Positions 10,729 through 18,179 of a stretch of DNA of 46,382 nucleotides are shown in pieces. The notes under the pieces are model-generated. The model worked only from the letters and a program-made list of their open reading frames with translations. It had not been told where the DNA came from and ran no database searches. A program made the translations under genes and the position numbers. This stretch comes from Propionibacteriaceae bacterium. GTDB lineage: Bacteria > Actinomycetota > Actinomycetes > Propionibacteriales > Propionibacteriaceae. The stretch is taken from positions 1 to 46,382 of the forward strand of contig WRFI01000002.1 in assembly GCA_009778875.1 (NCBI GenBank), written 5' to 3'. The number at the start of each line of letters is the position of its first letter. Within the stretch, counting starts at the first letter, position 1.

Positions 10729-11049
10729 TCAGACTGTTTGACCGACGTGCCAGAAGAAGTTGATCAACGTGACGGATGCCCCGCAGATGACGGCGGCGGC
10801 ACAGGACACGATCACACCCAGCTTGCCCCGCGACGCCATGTGCGGGTTGGAGGAGTTGGAGCCGAAGCCCCAGATGATCGCCGAAATGATCAGCGCCAGG
10901 ACGGAGAGGATCAGCCCGACGGTCATGATCGCGCCGACGATGGTCTTCAACTGGGCGATGCCTGGCAGGCCGGAGTCGTTCGGGGAAATGTCGATGTCCA
11001 TCGGCAGCATGGCCAACTGGGCGGCGATAGTAGGTATGAGGGAGATCAT
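10729..11049 (-). CDS. Pilin-like two-helix membrane protein (DUF6112-type), copy 1
   Basis: This 106-aa protein has two hydrophobic helices (about residues 37-61 and 76-97) separated by a short polar segment (GFGSNSSNPHMASRGKLG). The same architecture occurs in the protein at 11729-11986. The arrangement and the polar motif resemble DUF6112 proteins that precede VirB6 in actinobacterial ICEs and may act as VirB2-like pilins. The N-terminus lacks a classical cleavable signal peptide. It is the first gene of transfer region A; its promoter should lie in 11050-11303. Confidence 0.75.
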   Translation of the reverse strand: MISLIPTIAAQLAMLPMDIDISPNDSGLPGIAQLKTIVGAIMTVGLILSVLALIISAIIWGFGSNSSNPHMASRGKLGVIVSCAAAVICGASVTLINFFWHVGQTV

Positions 11050-11303
11050 GATCGGGCCTTCCGGGTCGAGATAGCCCGGTCGCTCCGGGTCGCTCCGAAG
11101 GTGCGACGCCCGCTCCTGCCCAGGTCAGCTTGGCGCTGGACTTCCGACATCGGGCCGGGCATTGTTGTTGGTGCCGGGCGCTGTTACCTGCCGTGGGATC
11201 GAGCAGGACACGACAACAACGACCGCCCCTTACGAGGGGCAAACCTGAGCACTGCCCCGGACGCAGACCCTGACCCACAGTCCTCGCGTCCGAACGGCAC
11301 ATC
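11050..11303. promoter_or_regulatory. Divergent intergenic region with a 6-bp hairpin
   Basis: These 254 bases separate the minus-strand pilin-like gene (start 11049) from the plus-strand membrane protein (start 11304). I see no coding region in them. They must hold the promoter of transfer region A and probably that of the plus-strand gene. A perfect hairpin, GCCCCT (11225-11230) and AGGGGC (11235-11240) with loop TACG, lies about 65 bases before the plus-strand start. I could not identify convincing -35/-10 pairs. Confidence 0.4.
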
Positions 11304-11720
11304 ATGATCCGGCTCGTCTTCCACCTGGTCACCACGGCTTATTGGTGGCTGCACGCCCACGCTCCCACCAACCGCCTCGTTCAGCGGGTCCGCTCAGCAC
11401 CCCGCCTGGGCTGGACGCCCATCTGCCTGCTGATCGCCCTGGCCTGCCTCACCACCGCCGCCGGACTGGGTGCCGCGATCCAGCACGGCGCACCCGGCTG
11501 GCTCAACCTCGCCGTCCTCGCAGCCTTGTGGGACGGAGTCAAAATCGGTTGCCTCGCCCCTGCGAACGTGGCTTGGACGATCCGGGCGCGGCTGGCCTGT
11601 CGCCGGTACAACCAGCAAACCGACGCGGCGATGCGCGAGGCCGCGTCGATGGCAGATGGAACCGTACCGGCCCGAACGTGGGGATCATTCGCCGCGTATC
11701 GCAGAAGCCTCGGCGTGTAG
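11304..11720 (+). CDS. Small membrane protein encoded against the transfer operon
   Basis: This 138-aa protein has one or two hydrophobic segments (WTPICLLIALACLTTAAGLG and WLNLAVLAALWDGVKIG) followed by a basic cytoplasmic tail ending AAYRRSLGV. Similar short proteins are found beside DUF6112 genes in actinobacterial ICEs and are sometimes annotated as 'sulfate permease', with no evidence here for transport. It runs opposite to its neighbours and ends eight bases from the convergent stop of the second pilin-like gene at 11729. It therefore splits the transfer genes into two transcriptional blocks. Confidence 0.65.
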   Translation: MIRLVFHLVTTAYWWLHAHAPTNRLVQRVRSAPRLGWTPICLLIALACLTTAAGLGAAIQHGAPGWLNLAVLAALWDGVKIGCLAPANVAWTIRARLACRRYNQQTDAAMREAASMADGTVPARTWGSFAAYRRSLGV

Positions 11721-11728
11721 CCAACGCC

Positions 11729-11986
11729 CTACAGGTGGCTGCCCAAGTGAATCAACCAGTTGACGAGCGCGACCCCAGCCCCAGCGGCTGCGGCGGTGCC
11801 GAGGGCGATGAGGACGCCGACGCGGCCTTTGGTCTCCAACTGGTAGTTCCCTGTGCCGGAGCCGAGGGCCCAGCAGATCGCGCAGACGATCAGGGAGGCG
11901 ACGGCGGCGACCAGCACGATGGTCAGCAGCGCGCCGATCACCTGCTCAATGCTGGTGCCGCCCAGGGCGGAGAAGTCTGGTCCCAT
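11729..11986 (-). CDS. Pilin-like two-helix membrane protein (DUF6112-type), copy 2
   Basis: This 85-aa paralogue of the 10729-11049 protein has two hydrophobic helices (about residues 15-40 and 55-77) around a polar turn (LGSGTGNYQLETKGRVG). GGGAGG lies upstream of the ATG at 11986, and the start overlaps the hydrolase stop as TGATG. A longer open frame upstream in the same phase overlaps the hydrolase gene and is not used. Two pilin-like copies in separate blocks may form a mixed polymer or be expressed differently; this is an inference. Confidence 0.75.
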   Translation of the reverse strand: MGPDFSALGGTSIEQVIGALLTIVLVAAVASLIVCAICWALGSGTGNYQLETKGRVGVLIALGTAAAAGAGVALVNWLIHLGSHL

Positions 11987-13146
11987 CAGTTGCCTCCCGT
12001 GTAGCAGCCGGTCGTGGTCGTTCCGGGGTCGGTCAGGTCGGTCGCGCCGTGGGCGGCAAGCCATTGATCGGAGTCGACGGGCTGGCCGTTTTGCCCGCCT
12101 TGCCGGATTTCGAAGTGGAGATGGGGGCCGGTGGAGTTGCCGTTGGAGCCGACGTCGGCGATGTGCTGACCGGCCACGACCCGGTCTCCGGCCTTGACGT
12201 ACAGGTGGTGGTCCCACATGTGCCCGTACAGGGAGGCGACGCTCTGCCTTCCGACCGAATGCTGGATGATGATGGCGTTGCCGTAGCCGGACATCGGCCC
12301 GGCGAACACGACGACGCCGTCGGCGGCGGCGAGGATGGGTGTGCCGTCGGGTGCGGCATAGTCGGTCCCGGCATGGAACGCCTCGACCCCGGTGATCGGG
12401 TGGACCCGCCAGCCGAATCCCGAGGTCTTCACCCACGTCCCAGCAGGCAGCGGAAACACCACCGAGGTGGTCTCCGGCACCGACGAGTCACTCGAACCGC
12501 CGCCGCCCGACTGGGTGAGCGTGGTGAGGATCGTCTCTGCGACGGGCTGCCACGTCTGGTAGCGGTCCGGGTAGGCGGACACCTCGACTGCTTGCGCCGC
12601 CTCACCCAAAGAGAACGTCTGCCAATTCTTGATGTCCAAGAGGCCGCGTGGGGAGCTGTGGTTGGGGCCGGTCGGCCCGCCGTAGAACGCTCTGGCCTGG
12701 TAGGTCGGGTCCATCAGGTCGGCAACGCTGCCCCAGCCGGATTGGGGGCGCATCTGGAACAGGCCGAGCGAGTCGTGGTCGGCCCCGTCGCCGTCGTGGG
12801 GATAGTTCGCGGAGTCGGGGTAGGCGGTGGTGTTGACGAGCATCCGCAGCCTCGACTCGGTCAGTGCCGCCATCAGCGCGATCAGGATGCCGTCGCGGGT
12901 GACGCCGGATGTGCGGCTGCCGACGGTGATGATCATCGCCGCATGACCCAACTGGGTGCGGTCCAACGTCACGGTTATTCCGTCGCTGGTGGTGGCGGTC
13001 AGGCTGTCGGGGATCGGGCCGACGGCGAGGCTGCCGGTGACGCAGGTGGCTTTCGCTGCCGGGTTCATCAACACAGCCACGCCCAGCAGCGGCAGGACGG
13101 GGCCGAGCATGAGCACCGCCACCAGGAGGATGCCGATCTTCTTCAC
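11986..13146 (-). CDS. Bifunctional peptidoglycan hydrolase (transglycosylase-like + M23 peptidase)
   Basis: This 386-aa exported enzyme should open the cell wall for the secretion channel, the VirB1 role. An N-terminal hydrophobic segment (residues 5-27) acts as signal or anchor. Residues 90-140 carry a lysozyme-like pattern (ALTESRLRML with Glu97, then SLGLFQMRPQSGWG). After a Gly/Ser linker, residues 230-360 form an M23 LytM domain with zinc ligands His258 and Asp262 in FHAGTDY and the HLHFE motif (His342, His344). The start is a GTG at 13146 preceded by GAGG, seven bases after the previous stop. Confidence 0.88.
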   Translation of the reverse strand: MKKIGILLVAVLMLGPVLPLLGVAVLMNPAAKATCVTGSLAVGPIPDSLTATTSDGITVTLDRTQLGHAAMIITVGSRTSGVTRDGILIALMAALTESRLRMLVNTTAYPDSANYPHDGDGADHDSLGLFQMRPQSGWGSVADLMDPTYQARAFYGGPTGPNHSSPRGLLDIKNWQTFSLGEAAQAVEVSAYPDRYQTWQPVAETILTTLTQSGGGGSSDSSVPETTSVVFPLPAGTWVKTSGFGWRVHPITGVEAFHAGTDYAAPDGTPILAAADGVVVFAGPMSGYGNAIIIQHSVGRQSVASLYGHMWDHHLYVKAGDRVVAGQHIADVGSNGNSTGPHLHFEIRQGGQNGQPVDSDQWLAAHGATDLTDPGTTTTGCYTGGN

Positions 13147-13153
13147 GGCAGCC

Positions 13154-13819
13154 TCACTGCAACGGGTTGCCGAGTTGGCCGAGCCGCATCAGATGGCATT
13201 CCGGGAAAGACGGCGCGCAGGTGATGAACATGGTGAACGCGACCGGCTGGTCGCTGACGGCGTGCTGCCCAAACGCCGTCCCTTCGCGGTGGCGGGTGCC
13301 GGTGATCGTGTAGGCGAGCGTGCCCGGCAGCAGTTGGCCCGGCGATGCGGAGGCGGTGATGCCAGGCCACGACGCCGGGATCGCCGCGCTGGCGATGTCG
13401 AGTTGCTGCACGGTGTGGTAGCCGCGCAGCGTGGCCCAAGTGTCCGCGTCGGGCAGGTAGGCGTCGAGGTCGGAGACCAAGCCGGGGGCCTCATTACCCG
13501 TCGGGTCGGCCCAGCCGAGCAGCCGATCCCGGATCGCCGCCGGGGTGTCGGTGGTCGAGTCCCAGTCGAACAGGGCCGATGCGGCCAGCCGGACGAATGA
13601 CTGAGGGTCGCGGCTTGGCGCTGGGCTGCCGCTTGGCGTCGAGGCTGGTGCCGTGCTCGTCGGATCACTGGCCGCCGTGGCCGCCGGTATGGGCCGTGGG
13701 GGTGTGAGTATCCCGTACACGCCGACACCGCCCAGCCCGAGCAGCACGGCGGCGGTGATGATGAGAATCACGGTGCGCGCCCGGTGGGGCTGGGGCTGTT
13801 GGGTGTCGGTGCAGCGCAT
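13154..13819 (-). CDS. Single-pass membrane protein, VirB8/TcpC-like by position
   Basis: This 221-aa protein has one N-terminal transmembrane helix (TVILIITAAVLLGLGGVGVYG) and a Ser/Thr/Pro/Ala-rich linker. The extracellular domain follows the pattern of NTF2-like VirB8/TcpC proteins (FVRLAASALFDWDSTT and later a strand-rich region with AYTITGTRH). The assignment rests on topology and on location before the hydrolase gene; no single motif proves it. I chose the ATG at 13819 because GAGGAGG lies just upstream; an earlier in-frame ATG at 13855 has no such site. A hairpin at 13883-13917 precedes it. Confidence 0.65.
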   Translation of the reverse strand: MRCTDTQQPQPHRARTVILIITAAVLLGLGGVGVYGILTPPRPIPAATAASDPTSTAPASTPSGSPAPSRDPQSFVRLAASALFDWDSTTDTPAAIRDRLLGWADPTGNEAPGLVSDLDAYLPDADTWATLRGYHTVQQLDIASAAIPASWPGITASASPGQLLPGTLAYTITGTRHREGTAFGQHAVSDQPVAFTMFITCAPSFPECHLMRLGQLGNPLQ

Positions 13820-13882
13820 GGCGGCCTCCTCGGTGCTGGATGGTTCGACCATCAAGTGCGCCGCACGCCCCTGGAACAGCAG

Positions 13883-13917
13883 CGCCGCCCCTGACCGGTG
13901 GACGGCCGGGGGCGGCG
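13883..13917 (-). terminator. 9-bp hairpin between ParB-like and VirB8-like genes
   Basis: CGCCGCCCC (13883-13891) and GGGGCGGCG (13909-13917) are exact reverse complements with a 17-base loop. On the minus strand the hairpin follows the ParB-like stop (13937) and precedes the VirB8-like start (13819). It may partly terminate transcription or mark mRNA processing, lowering expression of the downstream channel genes relative to the upstream ones. Confidence 0.45.
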
Positions 13918-13936
13918 TGCGGGGTGGGCCGAGGGG

Positions 13937-15025
13937 TCAGGCGGGGTTGCGGAGGTCGGCGACGGTGTCGCGGAAGGTAACCGAGTTGTCGATGGTTTGG
14001 CTGAACTGGTCCCACTGGGCGTCTGTCAGTCCGGCGGCGACCAGTTTCGGGTCGACTTGGGTGGTCCAGTCCTTCATCTCGTTCCACGTCCAGGTGAACC
14101 ACTTCACCGTCCTCATCGGCGGTGTTTTCTCCTTGTTCGCGGCACGTACCGGGATCGGCTTGTCGGGGGTGCGGGCGGCCTTGACCCGGTCAAGAGCGGC
14201 ACGGGCCGCCTTGTCCAGATCAGCCGGGCTCATCTGGCCGGTGTCCTCCAGCTTCCGCAGCAGGATCGCCCCAGAACGGGCGGCATCGCGCACCCCGCCG
14301 GTCTCAGCCTCGTCGGCGGCGACATGTTCGAGGTCGTCGATACGGATCAGGGAGCGCAGCGCGGTGAACAGCGGGTCGACCGCCGCACCGTCCTCAATCT
14401 GCTTCAACGCGTCGACAGCCTGCTGGCGGATCGCATCCGGCCTGGCTTCGTCGGCGGCGGCCTGCCGGATGGCGGCGATCCGGTCCAGCGTGAAGTAGGA
14501 GGCTCCGCCGAGGATCTGGGCGGCTTGGCTGCGGGTGTCGCCGAGCGGTCCCGCAGATTCTCCGGGACCGCTACTCGGGTCATCCTCCGGTGCCGCAGAT
14601 TCTGCGGCACCGCTGCGGTCGGGGCGCACGCCGCCGGGGCCGAACTGAGTTGCTTGTTTGCGGCGGGCGGCGTCGGCGGCGATCTCCGTCTTCAACTCCT
14701 CATACAGGTCCGCCATCTCGGTGACCGTGTACGGCTTCAGGTTGGTCTGGTCTTCTCGTTCGGCCATCATCGCGGTCAACCGCTGCGACAGGCCGACGCG
14801 GACCCACACGTTGACGGTCCGCCAACCCAACTGTTTGATTGCCGCCAACCGGCGTGCCCCGCACACCAGGACGCCCTCCTCGGTGACCGTCAAGGGCTGC
14901 AACAGCCCGTGCTCGCGGATCGAGGTGACCAGGGCATCCAGGTCGCCGAGGTCTTTGCGGTGCCGGGCACCGACGGTGATGCCGTCGACAGCCCAATCGA
15001 GTTCGACATGGTTCTTGTTGCCCAT
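13937..15025 (-). CDS. ParB-like protein, copy 1
   Basis: This 362-aa protein has an N-terminal ParB/Sulfiredoxin-like domain (residues about 15-110): RKDLGDLDALVTSIREHGLLQPLTVTEEG, then VCGARRLAAIKQLGW in place of the classical GERR box, then a helix (YTVTEMADLYEEL). The C-terminal half is an alpha-helical region with no family I recognise. The gene at 36531-37598 has the same layout and clear similarity, so the element carries two paralogues. No ParA is present, so classical partition is unlikely; a regulatory or nuclease-like role is possible. The start overlaps the upstream stop as ATGA. Confidence 0.8.
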   Translation of the reverse strand: MGNKNHVELDWAVDGITVGARHRKDLGDLDALVTSIREHGLLQPLTVTEEGVLVCGARRLAAIKQLGWRTVNVWVRVGLSQRLTAMMAEREDQTNLKPYTVTEMADLYEELKTEIAADAARRKQATQFGPGGVRPDRSGAAESAAPEDDPSSGPGESAGPLGDTRSQAAQILGGASYFTLDRIAAIRQAAADEARPDAIRQQAVDALKQIEDGAAVDPLFTALRSLIRIDDLEHVAADEAETGGVRDAARSGAILLRKLEDTGQMSPADLDKAARAALDRVKAARTPDKPIPVRAANKEKTPPMRTVKWFTWTWNEMKDWTTQVDPKLVAAGLTDAQWDQFSQTIDNSVTFRDTVADLRNPA

Positions 15026-15909
15026 CAGGCCGCCTCTTCCACATCGGGGGCGGTCTGGGCGACCGCTCCGATCAACGTCTGGTCACCACACAGGTGCGCG
15101 ACGGTCTCCCCGAGCGCCAGGCGCAGCAGCACGCCCTTGCCCGTATCCGTCATGTCGCCGCCGGCCGTACCCAGCAGGAGCCGCAGCAGCGCGGTCCACG
15201 ACGCTGCCGGGAGTCCGGTAATCGCCCGCCAGCGCCGCTCCCGGCGCAACGCCTCGTAGGCGGACGGGCGTGATCCGGCGTCGGCCAGTTTGCGCAAGAT
15301 CACCTCGATGGCGACCACGGTGGCGGCGTGCGGCCAACCGCAGCCAGTGAACAGGGCGGCGAGAGTGTGGACCTGTTCGGGGATGGATGCTGGTGCGTCC
15401 GATTCGGACTCACCGGAGCACTCGTCGGGGAACTGGACGGCGAAGGCCGGGTTGTGTTCCCAGATCGGCAGGTCGCGTTCGCAGAACCGTTCCGCCCGGC
15501 ACCCCGACAGGCCACCCCGCCGAGCCGTGTCGATGCTGGTGAGGGCTTCGTCGGCGAACTGCCAGGCCCGGAATGTGGTGGCCACGGCGGTGACGATGAC
15601 ACCCCACGGGTCGATGCCGTAGCGGACGGACGGGTTGCGCATCGCCTCGAAACACGCGGCCATCGCATCAGCAGGTTCCAGGCCGTGTTTGACAGCCAAC
15701 TGGGCGAACCGGTTAGCCGCATACACGATGAGCGGCTCGGCTTCCGGGTCGGTGTTCCAGCCGTTCTCGGTGTTGCAGATGCGGATCAGCACCCGGCGCA
15801 GGTACTCCGAATCGGCAAACGGACACGGATCATCGGCCAGTGACAGCGCCTGGGTGGTCTCATCTGCCGCCGAGATGTGGGCAGACGCCCCGAATGCGGT
15901 GGTGGTCAT
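15025..15909 (-). CDS. Hypothetical protein of the transfer region
   Basis: This 294-aa soluble protein has several cysteines (DDPCPFADSEY, GCRAERFCERD) and a predominantly helical C-terminal half (TVVAIEVILRKLADAG, RRWRAITGLPAASWTALLRLLLG). Proteins with this general appearance occur upstream of ParB-like genes in actinobacterial plasmids, but I cannot name a family. The ATG at 15909 overlaps the upstream frameshifted gene as ATGA, and its stop overlaps the ParB-like start. It is therefore translated in strict coupling with both. Confidence 0.6.
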   Translation of the reverse strand: MTTTAFGASAHISAADETTQALSLADDPCPFADSEYLRRVLIRICNTENGWNTDPEAEPLIVYAANRFAQLAVKHGLEPADAMAACFEAMRNPSVRYGIDPWGVIVTAVATTFRAWQFADEALTSIDTARRGGLSGCRAERFCERDLPIWEHNPAFAVQFPDECSGESESDAPASIPEQVHTLAALFTGCGWPHAATVVAIEVILRKLADAGSRPSAYEALRRERRWRAITGLPAASWTALLRLLLGTAGGDMTDTGKGVLLRLALGETVAHLCGDQTLIGAVAQTAPDVEEAA

Positions 15910-16291
15910 GCGCCCACCGCCTGCCCTTGCGAGACTGCCTGGGTGTGGCCGAACGAGCCGACCGGCGGCAAGCTCACAGCCTGGCGGGCGGTGCCTCGCC
16001 GGGAGGTGGCGATCTGCGACATGCCATGCCGCATCCGCTTGACCACGTTCTCCTGCCCCGAAGCGTGCAATCGGGCAACCGGGTGCCGTGGCTGTTGAGC
16101 AGGTCCGAGGCCCGCACCCACTGCAACCCCGTCTTGCCCGACGCCGAGGTCGACTGCGGTTGGGTGGTGGTCTGCTTCTGCAGGGCCGGGTCGGACAGCC
16201 GCTCCAACATGGACGCTTCCTGCGCGGTGGTCTCGGGTTTGTGGAGTTCGGTGGTGACGCGTTGACGCACGTCTCGGGTGTCTTGGCTCAT
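15906..16291 (-). pseudogene. Small transfer-region gene split by a one-base frameshift
   Basis: The ATG at 16291 overlaps the DUF2637 gene stop as ATGA and opens a frame encoding LQWVRASDLLNSHGTRL. The frame that ends at 15906, again with an ATGA overlap to the next gene, encodes QENVVKRMRHGMSQ and a LPPVGSFG tail. Both ends show operon-style coupling but lie in different frames, and the total length is 386 bases, not a multiple of three. Restoring one G in the run near 16075 would join them as ...HGTRVARLHASG.... Either a real mutation or a sequencing error would explain this. The family is a short basic protein of transfer regions; its function is unknown. Confidence 0.65.
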
Positions 16292-17115
16292 TGGAGGTCT
16301 CCTGTCATCTGGTCAGTGGGCGGGGAAGGCTTCAGATAGCGGCGCACCGACCCGGTGGACACGTCCATCGCCTGGGCGATCTCCGTGACCGACAAACCGG
16401 CATCCCGCAAACCCACGGCCTTCTCCGCCCTCCAGGTGCGCGACCAATCCCCAGCCGACGCCCCATCACCGGCCTTCACATCGGACTTCGGAGTCTCAGA
16501 CGGCATCGACGGCGAACCGAGCAGCCCTTCCTCTGGCGCGACGGATGGTCCAAGGGCCGTCAGCATGGGTGGGATCGTTGACCCGAGGGGCGGCGACTGC
16601 GCGCCTCGAAGCATCGGAGCCGGTGCTTCTGCGAGCGCGTCCGCCCTTGCCGCCGGGGGCAAGTCGCCCTCCACTGCCGATTGGTCTGGCAGTTCGGGCG
16701 TGGGCCGGTTGGGCCGGGTGAGGATGACCGTCATGTGTGTCGAAGCCAAGAGCACCATCGGCGGGATCGTGGCCACCCCGACGGCGATCCACGTCGGCTC
16801 GACGGTCGGCAACCGGGCCGCCTGCAGCGCGTTCCCGATGATTGACGTGGCAGCTCCTGCTGCGAGCAGTAGCCAGGCGAACCCGGTGCCGGGCCGTCCT
16901 GCCCTGGCGACGACGCCGACGGTGGCGACGATGATCAAGCCGTCGACGATCAACGGCCACTCCCACGCCTGCGCCGGATCGATCCCAGACCGCAGCGCCA
17001 GGTGCATCAACGACGTGAACGACAGCGAGAACGCGCCCGCCGCCAGGGCAACAGTGCCGACGATGCCGACAGCAGCCACCCACCGGAACGCCGGACGGTT
17101 CGACCGCGCCGTCAT
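16288..17115 (-). CDS. DUF2637-type membrane protein with C-terminal helix-turn-helix
   Basis: This 275-aa protein has four hydrophobic segments in its first 135 residues (AAVGIVGTVALAAGAFSLSF, WPLIVDGLIIVATVGVV, FAWLLLAAGAATSIIG, and an IAVGVATIPPMVLL stretch), the layout of DUF2637 proteins of actinobacterial plasmids. A Pro/Ser-rich linker leads to a C-terminal helix-turn-helix (VGLRDAGLSVTEIAQAMDVS, then TGSVRRYLKP). A membrane domain joined to a DNA-binding domain suggests a spread or regulatory role at the membrane; that is an inference. The ATG at 17115 overlaps the primase stop. Confidence 0.78.
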   Translation of the reverse strand: MTARSNRPAFRWVAAVGIVGTVALAAGAFSLSFTSLMHLALRSGIDPAQAWEWPLIVDGLIIVATVGVVARAGRPGTGFAWLLLAAGAATSIIGNALQAARLPTVEPTWIAVGVATIPPMVLLASTHMTVILTRPNRPTPELPDQSAVEGDLPPAARADALAEAPAPMLRGAQSPPLGSTIPPMLTALGPSVAPEEGLLGSPSMPSETPKSDVKAGDGASAGDWSRTWRAEKAVGLRDAGLSVTEIAQAMDVSTGSVRRYLKPSPPTDQMTGDLQ

Positions 17116-18050
17116 AGGACCACCGCCTCGCGCATTGGAACGGCAGTCGTTGCTGGCGCGGCTGGAGGACTGCTGGCGCTGGTGGCCGGATGGGCGTGGC
17201 GGTACGCGGAGGTGATGGTGGTGCAGATTTCGCGGTCGAGGAGGCCCGCGTCCTGGCCAGCGGCAGCCAGCACGGACAACGCCGTGTCGCGGTCATGGCC
17301 GGTCTCGGCCAGACGACAGGCAGCCCAGAACAAGCCCTGGTTACGTTCACCTTCGGGACGGCCCGCAACCCACGACGCCAGCCTCGACGTGTCCGTACCG
17401 CTCGAACGGCGGATGATCCGACCGGCAAGCCGTCGATTGGCATGGACCGGGTCGAGAGCGTCGCGCAGCCGTTTGGAGTCCACCGGACGCGGATCAGCCT
17501 GCGTGCCGATCAGCCGATAGGACATGGGCTGCCCGCCGATCTGCACGGCGGAGGGCGGGACGATGATGTAGCCGCCAGCGCCCCGGAAGTCCACATGCGC
17601 GCTCCCACACGCCCACGACGACTGCGGACGCCCTGGATCGGCTGGGTAATACAAGTGGGTGCCACCCGACGGCGTCGTCACCCACGCCGCCCAACTGTCC
17701 GCGCCGATCTGACGCTCAACCCGGTCGAAAGCGGCATAGCCGTCGCCCGTGGGGCGGACATCAATGTCGACCACATCGACACCCGACATCGGCCCGGTCG
17801 GCACACCCAGGTTCGCGTCCGGCCACCGGCCCCACCACGCCGACACCTGACGTACATTCGTGGTCGCGTCGAGGAACCCATGCCTGGTCAGCGGCGTCTT
17901 CCCGCTCGGCACACAGGGGAAGATCGGCAGACCGGCGCGCGCCACCGCCAACGCAGCGCGCGCGTTGGTCTGAGCCTGTGCGCTGATGAGCAACGCGGCG
18001 AGACCGCTGCTCGTCTGAGCGTTCCAGGGGACGGATTCTGGTGAAGCCAT
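17112..18050 (-). CDS. Bifunctional DNA primase/polymerase (Prim-Pol)
   Basis: This 312-aa protein carries the archaeo-eukaryotic Prim-Pol pattern. PCVPSGKTPLTRHGFLDAT is followed by the metal-binding VVDIDVRP (Asp95, Asp97), then TTPSGGTHLYY (residues 125-135). A later segment GGYIIVPPSAV is also typical. It should prime DNA synthesis on the transferred or circular element. A C-terminal helicase domain is absent, so it depends on another helicase, perhaps the relaxase-helicase or the host's. I chose the ATG at 18050, preceded by GGAAGG. It is the first gene of transfer region B. Confidence 0.85.
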   Translation of the reverse strand: MASPESVPWNAQTSSGLAALLISAQAQTNARAALAVARAGLPIFPCVPSGKTPLTRHGFLDATTNVRQVSAWWGRWPDANLGVPTGPMSGVDVVDIDVRPTGDGYAAFDRVERQIGADSWAAWVTTPSGGTHLYYPADPGRPQSSWACGSAHVDFRGAGGYIIVPPSAVQIGGQPMSYRLIGTQADPRPVDSKRLRDALDPVHANRRLAGRIIRRSSGTDTSRLASWVAGRPEGERNQGLFWAACRLAETGHDRDTALSVLAAAGQDAGLLDREICTTITSAYRHAHPATSASSPPAAPATTAVPMREAVVL

Positions 18051-18179
18051 GGTTGCCTTCCGCTTGCTGATGGGGGTTGTGCCCACCAGGTACGCGGCAC
18101 ACCCCGACAGCAACATGGCGAGGAAATGGGGCGCGTCGCGTCCCACCACTTCACCCGAGACGACGACAGCCCAGAAGGC

